Positions 17,871 to 27,181 of a DNA stretch of 64,000 nucleotides are shown here, one piece after another. Numbering within the stretch: the first letter of the stretch is position 1; every line of letters starts with the position of its first letter. The notes beneath the pieces were generated by a model. The model saw nothing but the letters and a program-made list of their open reading frames with translations, ran no database searches and was not told the origin of the DNA. A program made the position numbers and the translations under genes. Origin of the DNA: BOG-224 sp963783505 (GTDB lineage Bacteria; Acidobacteriota; Terriglobia; Bryobacterales; Bryobacteraceae); contig CAWAOP010000057.1 of the NCBI GenBank assembly GCA_963783505.1, positions 62,001 to 126,000 on the forward strand, in the 5' to 3' direction.

Positions 17871-20213
17871 TCAGCGGCGTTTTTCTCGCAGGAGTTCCCT
17901 ATAGCTTTCGGCGAGGCGGCGGGTGACGATGGGCATGTCCCAGTGCGCCTCCACTTCGGCGCGGGCGCGGGCGGCCATTTCCGCGCCTTCTTCCGGGCGA
18001 TCGAACAATTCCAGCACGCGGGCGGCGAAATCCTCCGGGCGGTCGGCCAGGCGGCAAAACGCTCCGTCGGCGCCGGCCAGTCCCTCGGCGCCGATGGTGG
18101 TGGAAACCGTCGGAATGCCGGCGGCGAACGCCTCCAGCAGCTTCACGCGGACACCGGAACCGCCCAAGACCGGGCACACGAAAACCGCGTAGCGGGCCAG
18201 AGGCTCGCGCACGTCCTCGACGAAGCCGATTATGTCGAGATTCGCGGCCGTCCCGGGATACTCGCCCGCAGTGGGCGCGCCCGCGCCTACCACGGCCAGC
18301 CGCGCTTCCGGCCGCCGCTTCAGAACCAGCGGCAGGACACGGCGGATGAACCAGTCCAGCGCCGCGATATTGGGGCCATGGCGGAAGCTGCCCAAAAAAA
18401 GCATGGTGAACGGCTCGCGGCCAGAGGGCTGGAAGCGGTAGCGCGAAGCGTCGATCCCCGCTCTGAGACCCATTCGAATGCGAGGCGCCAGGCGCGGAAG
18501 GAACGACGCCAGATACTCGCGATTGGCCGCGGTACACACCTGCACCTGGGCGAATTGCGGCAGCGTCTTCAACTCATATCGCAGAGCGCGCAGGTATTCG
18601 TAGCGGGCTTTCCATGGGGCACGAGCGTAAGCCATGGTGCGCCGTACGGACTGAAAATAGACGTCGTGCTCAAAAAGCGCCGTGGCAATACGCCGGAACT
18701 CGCCGTTGTACTGCGCCATGGACGTGTATTCCAGTTGCAGCACGTCGATCCGCTTTTGGAAGATCTGGCGATGGATCAGCCACGCCAGTTCGTCGTCGGC
18801 CATCTCGCGCACGGCGTAGGGGTCGAGCAGTTCACCGGTCTCCGCCGCGCCGCCGGGATGCACCAGGCACTCCGCCGAGGAGCAGAACCCGCGCAGTTCT
18901 TCGTTCCCAGGAATCTGCGACGCCTGCTCCAGCGCCGCCACCACGTGGGTTTCCGCGATGCGCGACAATTCCCGCAGCGTCTGGTACATGAACACGGCGC
19001 CGCCATGCACCGGCGGACAGATCGGATAGGGCGAAACGAAAAGCGCGCGCAAGGGATGCGGATCGGCTTCCATCGGCTCGAAGCGGTCGCGGAAGTAACC
19101 TCCCAGCGGACGCCGGAAGGCTTCCGTGTCCGAAACCCGCGCGAGAGTGCGCGCGCGCCAACGGGAACGGATGGCGGCCGGAAGGTGGAGGAACGCATCC
19201 CAGAGCGCCCGCGCATTCGGCCGTAGCGGAACATCGCCGAACACGGCGGCCACCAAGGCGCCGGCCCAGGAATAAAAGAAATGCTGGAGGAGCCGGCGCG
19301 CCTCGTGGATGTTCTTCCAGGCGAACAGCAGGTAGTTCTTTCTCAGAACGGATTCGACGCGTTCGCGGCTGAAGTATTTTCCGATGGAGCCGCGATGCTC
19401 ATGGAACACCACGCTACGCGGCTGGTAGAGGACTTTCCAACCGCGTTTCCAGGCCTGGAAGCCAAGGTCGGTATCCTCCAGGTAGAACGGCTCGTAGAGC
19501 GGATCGAAACCGCCGAGCTCGAGAAATTTCCGCCGGTCGAATGCGCACGAACCGCCGCCGCCATAGAAGGCCGGAAATAAGCCCTCCACGGCGGGGTCGA
19601 TGCGATGCCGCACGCGCAAGGCGCCATCCTGCCACCAGCCTTGCGTCAGGCCGGTCTCTTCGCGGGTCTTGTGCGGGTCGCCGAAGAAGATCTGGCAGGA
19701 AACGGCGAATACGTCTTCGTCGGTGAAACCCTCGAGGAGAGGCGCGAGAAAGCCGGAGTCCACCCGCATATCGCTGTTCAGCAGAACGACGATTTCGTTC
19801 CTGGCGGCCCGCACGCCGGTATTCGAGCCGCCGCCGAAACCCAGGTTTACGGGAAGCTGGACGAGATTGACGCGCGGAAACGCCGACCGAACGAACTCCG
19901 CGCTGCCATCCGTGGAGCCGTTATCCACCACGACGATTTCGTTCGCCGAATTGCCCGCCAGCGCTTCCACGACTGAGGGCAGATACCTTTCAAGCAGGTC
20001 CCTGCCGTTCCAGTTGGGTATGACCACCGAAGCGGCCGTGGGACGGGGCCGCGGAACGGGCCGTGGCAATTCATCGTCGTGGACGCCGCGGAACCCATGA
20101 GCGATCTTCCACGCCAGGTCCGCCGCCGCCAGCGCGAACGCCGCGAAGGCCGTCAGGAATGGGGAAACGACCAACAGCGGAAGGGCACGCAGGAATCGCT
20201 TGGCCACAGCCAT
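17871..20213 (-). CDS. Two-domain glycosyltransferase (GT2 + GT4 fusion)
   Basis: A 780-residue protein with an N-terminal hydrophobic stretch (residues 8-35), then a GT2 domain (about 60-300: VVIPNWNGRDLLERYLPS, VVDNGSTDGS at 95-104, NSD at 146-148, GGFDPLYEPFYLEDTDLGFQ at 234-253), a linker, and a GT-B/GT4 domain (about 388-775: LFVSPYPICPPVHGGA, FLGSFRHGPNIAALDW, GSGVRVKLLEAFAAGIPTV). It would add two different sugars in surface polysaccharide or lipid-linked glycan assembly at the membrane. The start lies one base after the stop of the ABC-methyltransferase gene, so the two are cotranscribed. Confidence 0.92.
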   Translation of the reverse strand: MAVAKRFLRALPLLVVSPFLTAFAAFALAAADLAWKIAHGFRGVHDDELPRPVPRPRPTAASVVIPNWNGRDLLERYLPSVVEALAGNSANEIVVVDNGSTDGSAEFVRSAFPRVNLVQLPVNLGFGGGSNTGVRAARNEIVVLLNSDMRVDSGFLAPLLEGFTDEDVFAVSCQIFFGDPHKTREETGLTQGWWQDGALRVRHRIDPAVEGLFPAFYGGGGSCAFDRRKFLELGGFDPLYEPFYLEDTDLGFQAWKRGWKVLYQPRSVVFHEHRGSIGKYFSRERVESVLRKNYLLFAWKNIHEARRLLQHFFYSWAGALVAAVFGDVPLRPNARALWDAFLHLPAAIRSRWRARTLARVSDTEAFRRPLGGYFRDRFEPMEADPHPLRALFVSPYPICPPVHGGAVFMYQTLRELSRIAETHVVAALEQASQIPGNEELRGFCSSAECLVHPGGAAETGELLDPYAVREMADDELAWLIHRQIFQKRIDVLQLEYTSMAQYNGEFRRIATALFEHDVYFQSVRRTMAYARAPWKARYEYLRALRYELKTLPQFAQVQVCTAANREYLASFLPRLAPRIRMGLRAGIDASRYRFQPSGREPFTMLFLGSFRHGPNIAALDWFIRRVLPLVLKRRPEARLAVVGAGAPTAGEYPGTAANLDIIGFVEDVREPLARYAVFVCPVLGGSGVRVKLLEAFAAGIPTVSTTIGAEGLAGADGAFCRLADRPEDFAARVLELFDRPEEGAEMAARARAEVEAHWDMPIVTRRLAESYRELLREKRR

Positions 20214-20214
20214 T

Positions 20215-22872
20215 TCAAACGGCCGGCCCCAGGCCGAACTTACGGCTGAGCTTCAGCCAGCGGGACTGACGCACCATGGCGTGAATCCCCTCGATATAGC
20301 GCAGCGCGGCTTCCGTTTCGGCCAGCCTGGCTTGATATTCCTCAATCGTCCGGCGGGAGCTTTCCTGTTCGCGGGCCAGCGTCTCGCGGCACCCGGCGAT
20401 TTCGGAGTTCAGATCTTCCGCCCAGCGATTGCGCTCTTCCACTTCCTGTTGCAAATGCAGGATTCGGGCAACGCGCTCTTGCGTCTCGATTTCCAGCGCT
20501 TGCGCCCACTGGGTTTGTTCCTCGATTTCCTCCTGCAGTGCGGCGACCCGCGCCCGCCGCTCGCGCACCTCGCGGTCGAGTTCCCCGGCCCAGCGGTTGC
20601 TCCGTTCGATTTCCTCCTGCAATGCCGTGACGCGGGCGCGGCGCTCGGCGATCTCCCGGTTCAGTTCCTCGGCCCAGCGATTGCTTTTCTCCAGATCCTC
20701 CGCCTGAACGCGGAACAAGCCGGCGATGCGTTCGCGGTCGGCTTGGAGTTCCGCGAGCTGCCCCTCGAGCAGCGCGATGTGCCGCTCGCGCTCGGCCTCG
20801 AGTTCCGCGATTCGCCTCTGGAGAAGACCGATGTGCCGTTCGACCAGCGCGACGTGCCGCTCGCGTTCCAGCAGAATATTGGCGGCGCGCGGAACGTATA
20901 CGAAAGACTCCGCCGGGGCAGGCGCTTCGAGGCTGCAAACGGCCACGAAGAAGTGGGCGTTTTCAGGATCGGCGCCGCCCGCGATCCCGGCCGCGGCGGC
21001 GGAAGCCGCATGGCAAGGCTGGAAGACAATGCTCTCCGTGTGGTTCTCCAAGAACAAAGACACGGACGGGAACACACGGCCCAACTCGTCGCGGAATTCC
21101 TCGAACTCAAACTCGTGAACGTGGAATGGGTTAGCGCCCGCGGCGCCGCGCGATTCCGTATACACCAGTTTGTTGGGCGTCGAGACCAGGAACAGGCCGC
21201 CAGGGGAAAGCACGCGGCGCGCCTCCGACAGGAAGCCTCGCCAGTCCTCCAGATGTTCAATGACTTCAAAGGCCGTAATCAGGTCGAAGGAACCGGATGG
21301 GTGCGGCAGCGCCGAACACGAGGCCTGCTCGAAGGCAAGGTTAGGCAGCCAGTAATGGGAACGGGCGAAGCCAACGGCGTCATCGGCAATATCGGCGCCC
21401 ACCACCGACCGCGCCCGGCGCGCCAGTTCGGCCGAGCCGTAGCCCGCGCCGCAGCCCGCGTCGAGAACGCGAGCTCCCTCGGCCAGACGCGAAGCGAAGA
21501 CGTAGCGCGCCAGGTGCTCGTTCAGCAGGTTGGCGCCGACCTGGCCCGGAATCAGGCGCTCCCCCGTGAAATCAATCACCGGAAGCTCCCGCCGCGGCGC
21601 GCCGCGCAAACGAGCGTTTACTTCCACCCGGCACGGCGCCAGGAAATAACCGTAAATCCGGTTCTCCGAGCGGGCCATTTCCAGAGCCGCCGCGTTGTCG
21701 ATGAAATCGCAGATCGCGCGGTTTGCGGGCGGGCCGTCGGCGATGAACGGGGAGAAGGAAAAGGGGGCCGCATAGAGTTCCGGCAAGTCGAGATAGAAAT
21801 CCGCCGTGCAAATCTGGCCCGGGCGGAGAGGCGGGAGGCGGCACCCCTCGCGCTCGGTGTCGGCGCCGGAAAAATCCATTCCCAGGTGGTTCCGCAGGAC
21901 GAAGCCCACGACCGGCTGCCGCAGCGTGTCCCGGGCGCGGGCGCTGACCCGAACGAGAATCCGCGCGCCCGGCTCCAGGCGCGCGAGCGGCCAGCCTTGC
22001 TCATCGAGGACCGCGATTCCGGTCACCTCGGCGCGCCCGTCCCCGTGGCGGCGATCGATATTGGGGATGGAGCCGGCCATGCGCGATGCTTTCGCCGCCC
22101 CCTCCGGGACCGGGGCCCCCGACCGGCGCCGGTAGCCACAGTCGCGTTCCGCCATGGCGGCCAGGTACCGCGCGGTGACTCGGTCGGGGTCGCCGAGCTC
22201 GGCCACGCGGCCGCCGTCCAGCCACAAGGCGCGGTCACCGATCGCCCGGACTTCGCCGACCGAATGCGAGACCAGAAGAATGGTGACGCCTCGCGCCCTT
22301 AGTTCATTTACTTTGCGGAGGCAGCGCTGGCGGAAGCCGGCGTCGCCGACGGCCAGGGCCTCGTCCACGAGGAGGATTTCGGGGTCCACGTGAATGGCCA
22401 CGGCGAACGCAAGCCGCACGACCATGCCGCTCGAGTAGGTTTTTACGGGTTGGCGGATGAATTCGCCGATGTCCGCGAAACGTTCGATTTCGGGATAGAG
22501 GGCGTCGATTTCCTTGTTCGAAAAGCCGAGGATGGCGGCATTGAGGCGGACATTGTCGCGGCCGGTGAACTCCGGATTGAAGCCCGCTCCCAGCTCGAGC
22601 AAGGCCGAGACCCGCCCGTTCACCTCCGCAGCGCCCCCGCTGGGCTGGAGAATGCCGGCGACGATTTGAAGCAGGGTGCTCTTGCCGGAACCATTCTGAC
22701 CGACGATGCAAAACGTCTGGCCGCGCTCGACGGAGAAGCTGACGGAATCGAGCGCCAGGAAGTCCCGATGACGCTTCAGGCGGTTCAGCGAGAGCAACTC
22801 GACGAGCCGCTGGTCGGGCGAGTCGTAGATCGGATATCGTTTGGAAACCGCTTGGAATTCAACGGCATTCAC
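20215..22872 (-). CDS. Wzt-like ABC ATPase fused to methyltransferase and coiled coil
   Basis: About 885 residues from a GTG at 22870-22872; the start is uncertain and an open frame continues to 22968. In order (numbered from the GTG): an ABC ATPase (Walker A GQNGSGKST at 58-66, signature YSSGM at 147-151, Walker B ILLVDEALAVGD at about 166-177); a Wzt-type carbohydrate-binding domain (about 285-415); a class I methyltransferase (VLDAGCGAGYG near 469, FDLITAFEVIEHLEDW near 555); then a long coiled coil (about 690-860, repeats of SNRWAEELNREIAERRARV type). It would power export of a polysaccharide across the inner membrane and cap or modify its terminus. The Wzm permease is not in the window. 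Confidence 0.9.
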   Translation of the reverse strand: MNAVEFQAVSKRYPIYDSPDQRLVELLSLNRLKRHRDFLALDSVSFSVERGQTFCIVGQNGSGKSTLLQIVAGILQPSGGAAEVNGRVSALLELGAGFNPEFTGRDNVRLNAAILGFSNKEIDALYPEIERFADIGEFIRQPVKTYSSGMVVRLAFAVAIHVDPEILLVDEALAVGDAGFRQRCLRKVNELRARGVTILLVSHSVGEVRAIGDRALWLDGGRVAELGDPDRVTARYLAAMAERDCGYRRRSGAPVPEGAAKASRMAGSIPNIDRRHGDGRAEVTGIAVLDEQGWPLARLEPGARILVRVSARARDTLRQPVVGFVLRNHLGMDFSGADTEREGCRLPPLRPGQICTADFYLDLPELYAAPFSFSPFIADGPPANRAICDFIDNAAALEMARSENRIYGYFLAPCRVEVNARLRGAPRRELPVIDFTGERLIPGQVGANLLNEHLARYVFASRLAEGARVLDAGCGAGYGSAELARRARSVVGADIADDAVGFARSHYWLPNLAFEQASCSALPHPSGSFDLITAFEVIEHLEDWRGFLSEARRVLSPGGLFLVSTPNKLVYTESRGAAGANPFHVHEFEFEEFRDELGRVFPSVSLFLENHTESIVFQPCHAASAAAAGIAGGADPENAHFFVAVCSLEAPAPAESFVYVPRAANILLERERHVALVERHIGLLQRRIAELEAERERHIALLEGQLAELQADRERIAGLFRVQAEDLEKSNRWAEELNREIAERRARVTALQEEIERSNRWAGELDREVRERRARVAALQEEIEEQTQWAQALEIETQERVARILHLQQEVEERNRWAEDLNSEIAGCRETLAREQESSRRTIEEYQARLAETEAALRYIEGIHAMVRQSRWLKLSRKFGLGPAV

Positions 22873-23349
22873 GGCTGAAGCAACCAGTGTAACGGATGTG
22901 CGAAACGGACGGATCGGGAAGCGCTGTTTGGAGAAATGGAAAAGGCGGCGACCGACCCCCGATACCATGACCCGGAAGCGAGCCGATTAACTTGCGGACA
23001 AAGCCGCGGCGCCAAGCAAGAAACTCAACGGCGCGTCAGGCTGCGCAACAGGCCGGCAGAGGAAGCCGGAAGCCGCCTTGGTAGTGGACTGGTTCTATTC
23101 ACTTCCTCCTTAAGTGGCTTCCCCATAAGGGGATCGCTGTCTTGCACCCCTCTTGGATCAAGGGGCACTGAAAGCGGCCTTTCTTTCCGCCTCCAGCTAC
23201 ACTATGCGCCCGAATGCCGCCCGTGTCAAGGTTCAAACAAGCCGTTCAATGAAGCCGGCGCGAAGAGGAGTACCTTTCGGCTTGTTGGCGTGGCGGGACC
23301 CGAATGTCCGGATCCGTTGACTCCCGCCAGCCGTTGATACACTGAACCC
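22873..23349. other. Intergenic region between divergent genes
   Basis: About 475 bases with no supported gene. It holds two short C-rich/G-rich stem candidates near 23111-23125 (CTTCCCC...GGGGA) and 23139-23168 (CACCCCTCTTGGATCAAGGGG). They could be leader structures for the divergent polysaccharide operon or remnants of an older gene end. No promoter could be fixed with confidence. Confidence 0.35.
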
Positions 23350-23574
23350 ATGGCGCTCATGAGCCCCCTTACCGGATTGCGGATCTTCGCCGCGGTAATC
23401 ACGCTCGTACTGGTCCTGGCGCTCCTGCTGCCCAAGGGCGCGACCGATTTTCTGCTCGGCCTGGGAGTCGGACTCAGCGTGGGACTTCAGGCGTGTGCGT
23501 GGAACAAGGAATTCGCGTGCCGCGAGGAACGCGACAGCGGCGAGACCGTCCAAATGAATCCGGGCCGGCGGTAG
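23350..23574 (+). CDS. Small membrane protein of unknown function
   Basis: A 74-residue frame with two predicted membrane helices (residues 10-28, RIFAAVITLVLVLALLLP, and 32-48, FLLGLGVGLSVGLQACA), followed by a charged tail with two Cys. The ribosome site is weak and there is no family I recognise. It sits alone, convergent with a diguanylate cyclase gene. Hydrophobic composition and intact length are the only support. Confidence 0.45.
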   Translation: MALMSPLTGLRIFAAVITLVLVLALLLPKGATDFLLGLGVGLSVGLQACAWNKEFACREERDSGETVQMNPGRR

Positions 23575-23592
23575 GGCGGGTGGCGCGGCCGC

Positions 23593-24609
23593 TCAGCGCG
23601 CGGAGCCGGCTTTGTCGCGGAACATCGCCTGGTCCGCTTCCGCAAACATTTGCTCGACGGTCTTCCCGCGGCTCCAGACCGCCACGCCAACGGCGCCGGT
23701 GAGAGCCACCTTGGTTTTCCTGCCCGCGGTGGTCAGCGGATAATCTCCGAAGACCCATTTTCGGACGGTCTGTATGCGGGACTCGGCCTCGCGCCTGGAG
23801 CAGTCCAGAAGCGCCACGAATTCATCGCCACCCCAGCGGCCCACCACGTCCCGGTCGCGGAACTGGGATTTCATTTCGGCCGCGAAGAGCTTCAATATCT
23901 CGTCGCCCGCCGGATGGCCGTAGGTGTCATTGATCTTCTTGAACCCGTTCAGGTCGATGACCACCAGGCAAAACTCGGCTCCGGCCTGAACCCGGGCTTC
24001 GGCTTCCATTTCCACGCCCTTCCGGTTGGCCAGAAGGGTCATCGGGTCCAAAAGGGACTTCCGCTCGGCCTCCGACAAGCGCTGCTCGTAGTGGGCCAGT
24101 TTGTTTTGCAGACTGGCAAGCGATTGGCGGCCATCCTCGACCATGCGCTCGACGCAGGACTTCAGTGCCGCGGCCGTCTCGCCGACCAATTCCCGGATTC
24201 GGACCAGATCCTCAAGGTCGTTCACTTTATGGAGCCGGAGGGTTACTTCGCCGAACTGGGCCTTGTAACGGTCATCGCGCGCCGCCACGGCTTTGGCGAC
24301 CTCGGCGATGTCGAGCACCATGTCCTGGATCTCGGCGGCCTTCTGCTTGTAGTAGCCGGCCACCGAGACGCCCCAGCCTTCCAAGCGTTGATCGATTTCC
24401 TTTCCTGTTTCCTCCACCGCGGAGGGCGACGCAAGGCTGGAGATCCGCTCCCGCAACGCCAGGAGGCTCTGTTGAAACTCGTCGCCCAGAGAGGGGCAGA
24501 CCTGTTCGCCGGAAGCCGCTATGGCGGCGATGGTAGAGCGGTAAGTCTCCAAGCTGCGAGCCAGCAATTCCTCGCGCTGAGTCTCCATGGTTTTCTTGAG
24601 CGAAATCAT
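23593..24609 (-). CDS. GGDEF diguanylate cyclase with N-terminal helical domain
   Basis: A 338-residue protein from the ATG at 24607-24609; an alternative ATG at 24684 would add 25 residues. The first half is helical and charged (EVTLRLHKVNDLEDLVRIREL; LQNKLAHYEQRLSEAERKS), with no membrane segment, and probably serves dimerisation and signal input. The C-terminal domain starts LDPMTLLANRKG and has an intact active site RWGGDEF, plus an intact inhibitory site RDRD exactly five residues before GGDEF. It should make cyclic di-GMP and be product-inhibited. It is monocistronic and divergent from a TA-like pair. Confidence 0.9.
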   Translation of the reverse strand: MISLKKTMETQREELLARSLETYRSTIAAIAASGEQVCPSLGDEFQQSLLALRERISSLASPSAVEETGKEIDQRLEGWGVSVAGYYKQKAAEIQDMVLDIAEVAKAVAARDDRYKAQFGEVTLRLHKVNDLEDLVRIRELVGETAAALKSCVERMVEDGRQSLASLQNKLAHYEQRLSEAERKSLLDPMTLLANRKGVEMEAEARVQAGAEFCLVVIDLNGFKKINDTYGHPAGDEILKLFAAEMKSQFRDRDVVGRWGGDEFVALLDCSRREAESRIQTVRKWVFGDYPLTTAGRKTKVALTGAVGVAVWSRGKTVEQMFAEADQAMFRDKAGSAR

Positions 24610-24759
24610 CCTGGACCTGTCGCCACACTTATCGGCGGAATCGGGCGTTTCTTGGAGCCGGGCAGGACTGGCGGCGGACTGCATAAGCTCAAGGCGGCCC
24701 TCGATGAGCGCCCTTTCCCCTCCCCCCGATGACGTAACCTGAAAGAAGGAGCGCGGATT

Positions 24760-25035
24760 ATGGCAACAGCAACTCTTGATTGGTCACAATGCCCCGCCGT
24801 GGAGAGCGTGCCGGGCCGGCTAAGCGGCGCATGGGTATTTCGCGATACCCGAATGCCCGTTTCCGCTGTGTTCGAAAACATCGAAGCTGGAGCCAGCATC
24901 GAGGAAATCGTCGAGCAGTTCGACGTCACGCGGGAGGAGATTGTGGCCGTGCTGGAATTCGCAGCGCGAAGCCTCGACGCGCCGCGTTCTGTCCACTCTC
25001 CCGCTGTCCAAACGGTCGATGCTCATTCTCTTTGA
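24760..25035 (+). CDS. DUF433 antitoxin-like protein
   Basis: A 91-residue protein with the DUF433 pattern: CPAVESVPGRLSGAWVFRDTRMPVSAVFENIEAGASIEEIVEQF, followed by a helix-turn-helix-like segment (VTREEIVAVLEFAARSL). DUF433 proteins pair with DUF5615 PIN-like proteins and act as the DNA-binding antitoxin side. A good ribosome site (AGAAGGAGCG) precedes the ATG. Its 3' end overlaps the next gene by 17 bases, as TA pairs often do. Confidence 0.85.
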   Translation: MATATLDWSQCPAVESVPGRLSGAWVFRDTRMPVSAVFENIEAGASIEEIVEQFDVTREEIVAVLEFAARSLDAPRSVHSPAVQTVDAHSL

Positions 25036-25345
25036 TCACGTAACACCGCGCGGCGTTGCCCGATCCCTTAAGGGCCACACCGCGACAAAAGCTAAAGATC
25101 GAGGGTGGGATAAGCTGACCAACGGCGATTTGCTGGCCCAGGCCGAACGGGCCGGTTTCGATCTGCTTTTGACCGCCGACAAGAACATGCGTTACCAGCA
25201 GAACCTTACAGGCCGCCGGATAGCTCTTGTGGTGTTGAGCACGCCGCAATGGCCGCGGGTGAAACAGCATCTCGATAAAATCGCCGCGGTGGTGGACGCG
25301 GCCACTCCCGGCAGCTTTACCGAGGTGGACATTCCTTTCGAGTAA
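25019..25345 (+). CDS. DUF5615 PIN-like protein, partner of DUF433
   Basis: A 108-residue protein started at the ATG at 25019 inside the end of the DUF433 gene; an upstream frame start at 24941 is unlikely. It begins LILFDHVTPRGVARSL, where the DUF5615 Asp (usually FDxNxP) is present but Asn is replaced by His-Val-Thr. It later has TNGDLLAQAERAGFDLLLTADKNMRYQQN, the conserved TADxN motif. Family members are proposed Myl- or PIN-like toxin partners, and the nuclease activity is not proven. It forms a TA-like pair with the gene upstream. Confidence 0.82.
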   Translation: MLILFDHVTPRGVARSLKGHTATKAKDRGWDKLTNGDLLAQAERAGFDLLLTADKNMRYQQNLTGRRIALVVLSTPQWPRVKQHLDKIAAVVDAATPGSFTEVDIPFE

Positions 25346-25452
25346 GCCCCCCGTGTTTCAAGGCGGCGCGAAACGCAGCAGAAATTCTTGCCGCCCCTTC
25401 CTTTCAAAGCCAACGGTCTTCGCGGAAGTCCGGGGCCTTCGGCGCCGGAGGT

Positions 25453-27033
25453 CTATTCGGGGCGCCGGCAAACGAAGTTCGCTGCGTCGTCGATGCTGCC
25501 CGAGCCTTTGTAGCGGGCCACATCGGGCCAGGGGCACAGCGGGCGCGTGCGAACGGTTTGGCCGCCGACGATGCGGGCGGCAGGAATGGAGGCCGGGGCC
25601 TGGCCTTGTTCCACCCAATGGACTAAGGGCGTGGCGCTGTCGAAAGTGCCCGTGCCGATACCGCCTCCACAGTGGAACATGCCTGGGACCATAAACAGGC
25701 GCGCGAATTCCGGCGTCGAAGGGCCCATCTTCGCCATTACGTCTTCGTAGTACTCGAGGCCCATGCGGGGATTGAGCTGCGGGTCGGCCCATCCGAAGTA
25801 CAGGAGCAGCTTGCCTCCGTGCTGGCGAAAGGCCGTGAGATCGGGATCGGTGGCGTCGAGAACCTGGCGGGCGAAGGCGAGGTTGTCGGAGTCCTTGTCT
25901 ATGTCGAACTTCTGCATCGCGTCGACGTCGGCGATGCTGACCAGAGGCGCGCCGGGGTTGAGCATGAAGCGGATGAATCCGCCGGCGTAGCCGTTCCAGG
26001 CGCTTTGGCCGTTGGGCGAGTCGATGTATTGGCCGATCCAGCCGCTCTGGCCGTTGGGGCCGGCCACTTCGGCGCCGACGGGCCAGCCGGGAAAGTACCG
26101 CTTGCCCTGGCGGGCTACGTCGCCGTATACGCGTTCGAGAGCCGCGATCTGAGTCGAGGTGACGCAATCGGGACGGTCGGCCGCGCCGTCGCAATGGGGA
26201 AGGTCGCGGGACGGCTGGAAGTCGCAACGGAGCGGGTTTTCAATGAGGCCATCCTTCAAGCCGTCCTTGGCGTCGCATTGATCATAGATGCGGCTGGCGA
26301 GGAAGCTCAGCTTGGAGGCAGGAAATGGATTTGCGGCCAGGCCCTGCTTCCAATAGATGCGGGCGATCTGGCCTCCAGTGTAGTTAAGTCCGGGGGAGCC
26401 GGCGATGATGCCGTCGAAATCGTTCGGGAAGCGCTGGGCGAGGATGAGGGCCTGCCGGCCGCCTGTGGAGCAGCCGTCGAAGTAGGATTTGGCGAGCGGG
26501 TTGGAGTAGTAGGCGGCGATGATGCGTTTGGCGGTCTCGGCGGTGAGATGGACGGAGCGGAAGCCGAAGTCCATGAACTTCTGGCGATTGACCGCGAAAG
26601 ATCCGCCGGGTTCGCGCTGGGCGGAGTGGCCGGTATCGGTGGCGGCGGTGACAAAGCCTGCCCGCAGGCCGCTGGCGCGGTTCGCGGCGCGACCGGCCGC
26701 GTTGAAGGCCTCGCCGGCGAAGCCGCCGTTGCCGAACATGTACAATCGGCCATTCCAGGATGTTGGCAGGTTGACCTCAATGCTCATCTCCGGCTGGACG
26801 AGCAACTCGACGCGGCAGTGCTCGGGCGAGTTGTTGGAGCCAGGGACGATGGCGGCCGAGTAGACCGAGAAATCGTACCCGGTCAGCGCGATGAGTCCCG
26901 CGCATGAAGCGCGCGGCTTATAAGTCTGGCCGGGCGCTTGATAGTCGCGGAACTGCACGCCCCCGCCGCCCTGCGGGAAGAGCGGGGCGGAGAGGAAAGC
27001 CGCGGCGATAGCGATTTGGAAATGAGTGCGCAT
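25453..27033 (-). CDS. Exported tannase/feruloyl esterase-family protein
   Basis: A 526-residue protein with a signal peptide (MRTHFQIAIAAAFLSAPLFP). Family landmarks are CRVELLVQPEMSIEVNLPTSWNGRLYMFGNGGFAG, the nucleophile motif FDGCSTGGRQALILAQRFPNDFDG split by the family's characteristic Cys, a Ca-site-like loop rich in Asp (QCDAKDGLKDGLIENPLRCDF) and the His motif MFHCGGG. It probably hydrolyses aromatic or hydroxycinnamoyl esters of plant material in the periplasm or outside. It is divergent from a CE15-like esterase gene 148 bases away, which points to joint use of plant-cell-wall esters. Confidence 0.9.
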   Translation of the reverse strand: MRTHFQIAIAAAFLSAPLFPQGGGGVQFRDYQAPGQTYKPRASCAGLIALTGYDFSVYSAAIVPGSNNSPEHCRVELLVQPEMSIEVNLPTSWNGRLYMFGNGGFAGEAFNAAGRAANRASGLRAGFVTAATDTGHSAQREPGGSFAVNRQKFMDFGFRSVHLTAETAKRIIAAYYSNPLAKSYFDGCSTGGRQALILAQRFPNDFDGIIAGSPGLNYTGGQIARIYWKQGLAANPFPASKLSFLASRIYDQCDAKDGLKDGLIENPLRCDFQPSRDLPHCDGAADRPDCVTSTQIAALERVYGDVARQGKRYFPGWPVGAEVAGPNGQSGWIGQYIDSPNGQSAWNGYAGGFIRFMLNPGAPLVSIADVDAMQKFDIDKDSDNLAFARQVLDATDPDLTAFRQHGGKLLLYFGWADPQLNPRMGLEYYEDVMAKMGPSTPEFARLFMVPGMFHCGGGIGTGTFDSATPLVHWVEQGQAPASIPAARIVGGQTVRTRPLCPWPDVARYKGSGSIDDAANFVCRRPE

Positions 27034-27181
27034 GTACGGCGATTTTATAACACAACGGGGAGCGGGAACGGGCTGCGTGCGGGTGTGTCAACAGGAACCG
27101 GCGCCAGCGGGAGCGCTTGGGTATACAATGCCAGTGTCCTTTAGGCAAGACGGAAATTCCGGCTCAAGTAGGGAGGGATGT

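Noticed and set aside
20200..22302. A 700-codon open frame on the + strand, antisense to the ABC-methyltransferase gene
   Set aside because: High GC content creates long antisense frames; the minus-strand frame has clear ABC and methyltransferase motifs and this one has none.
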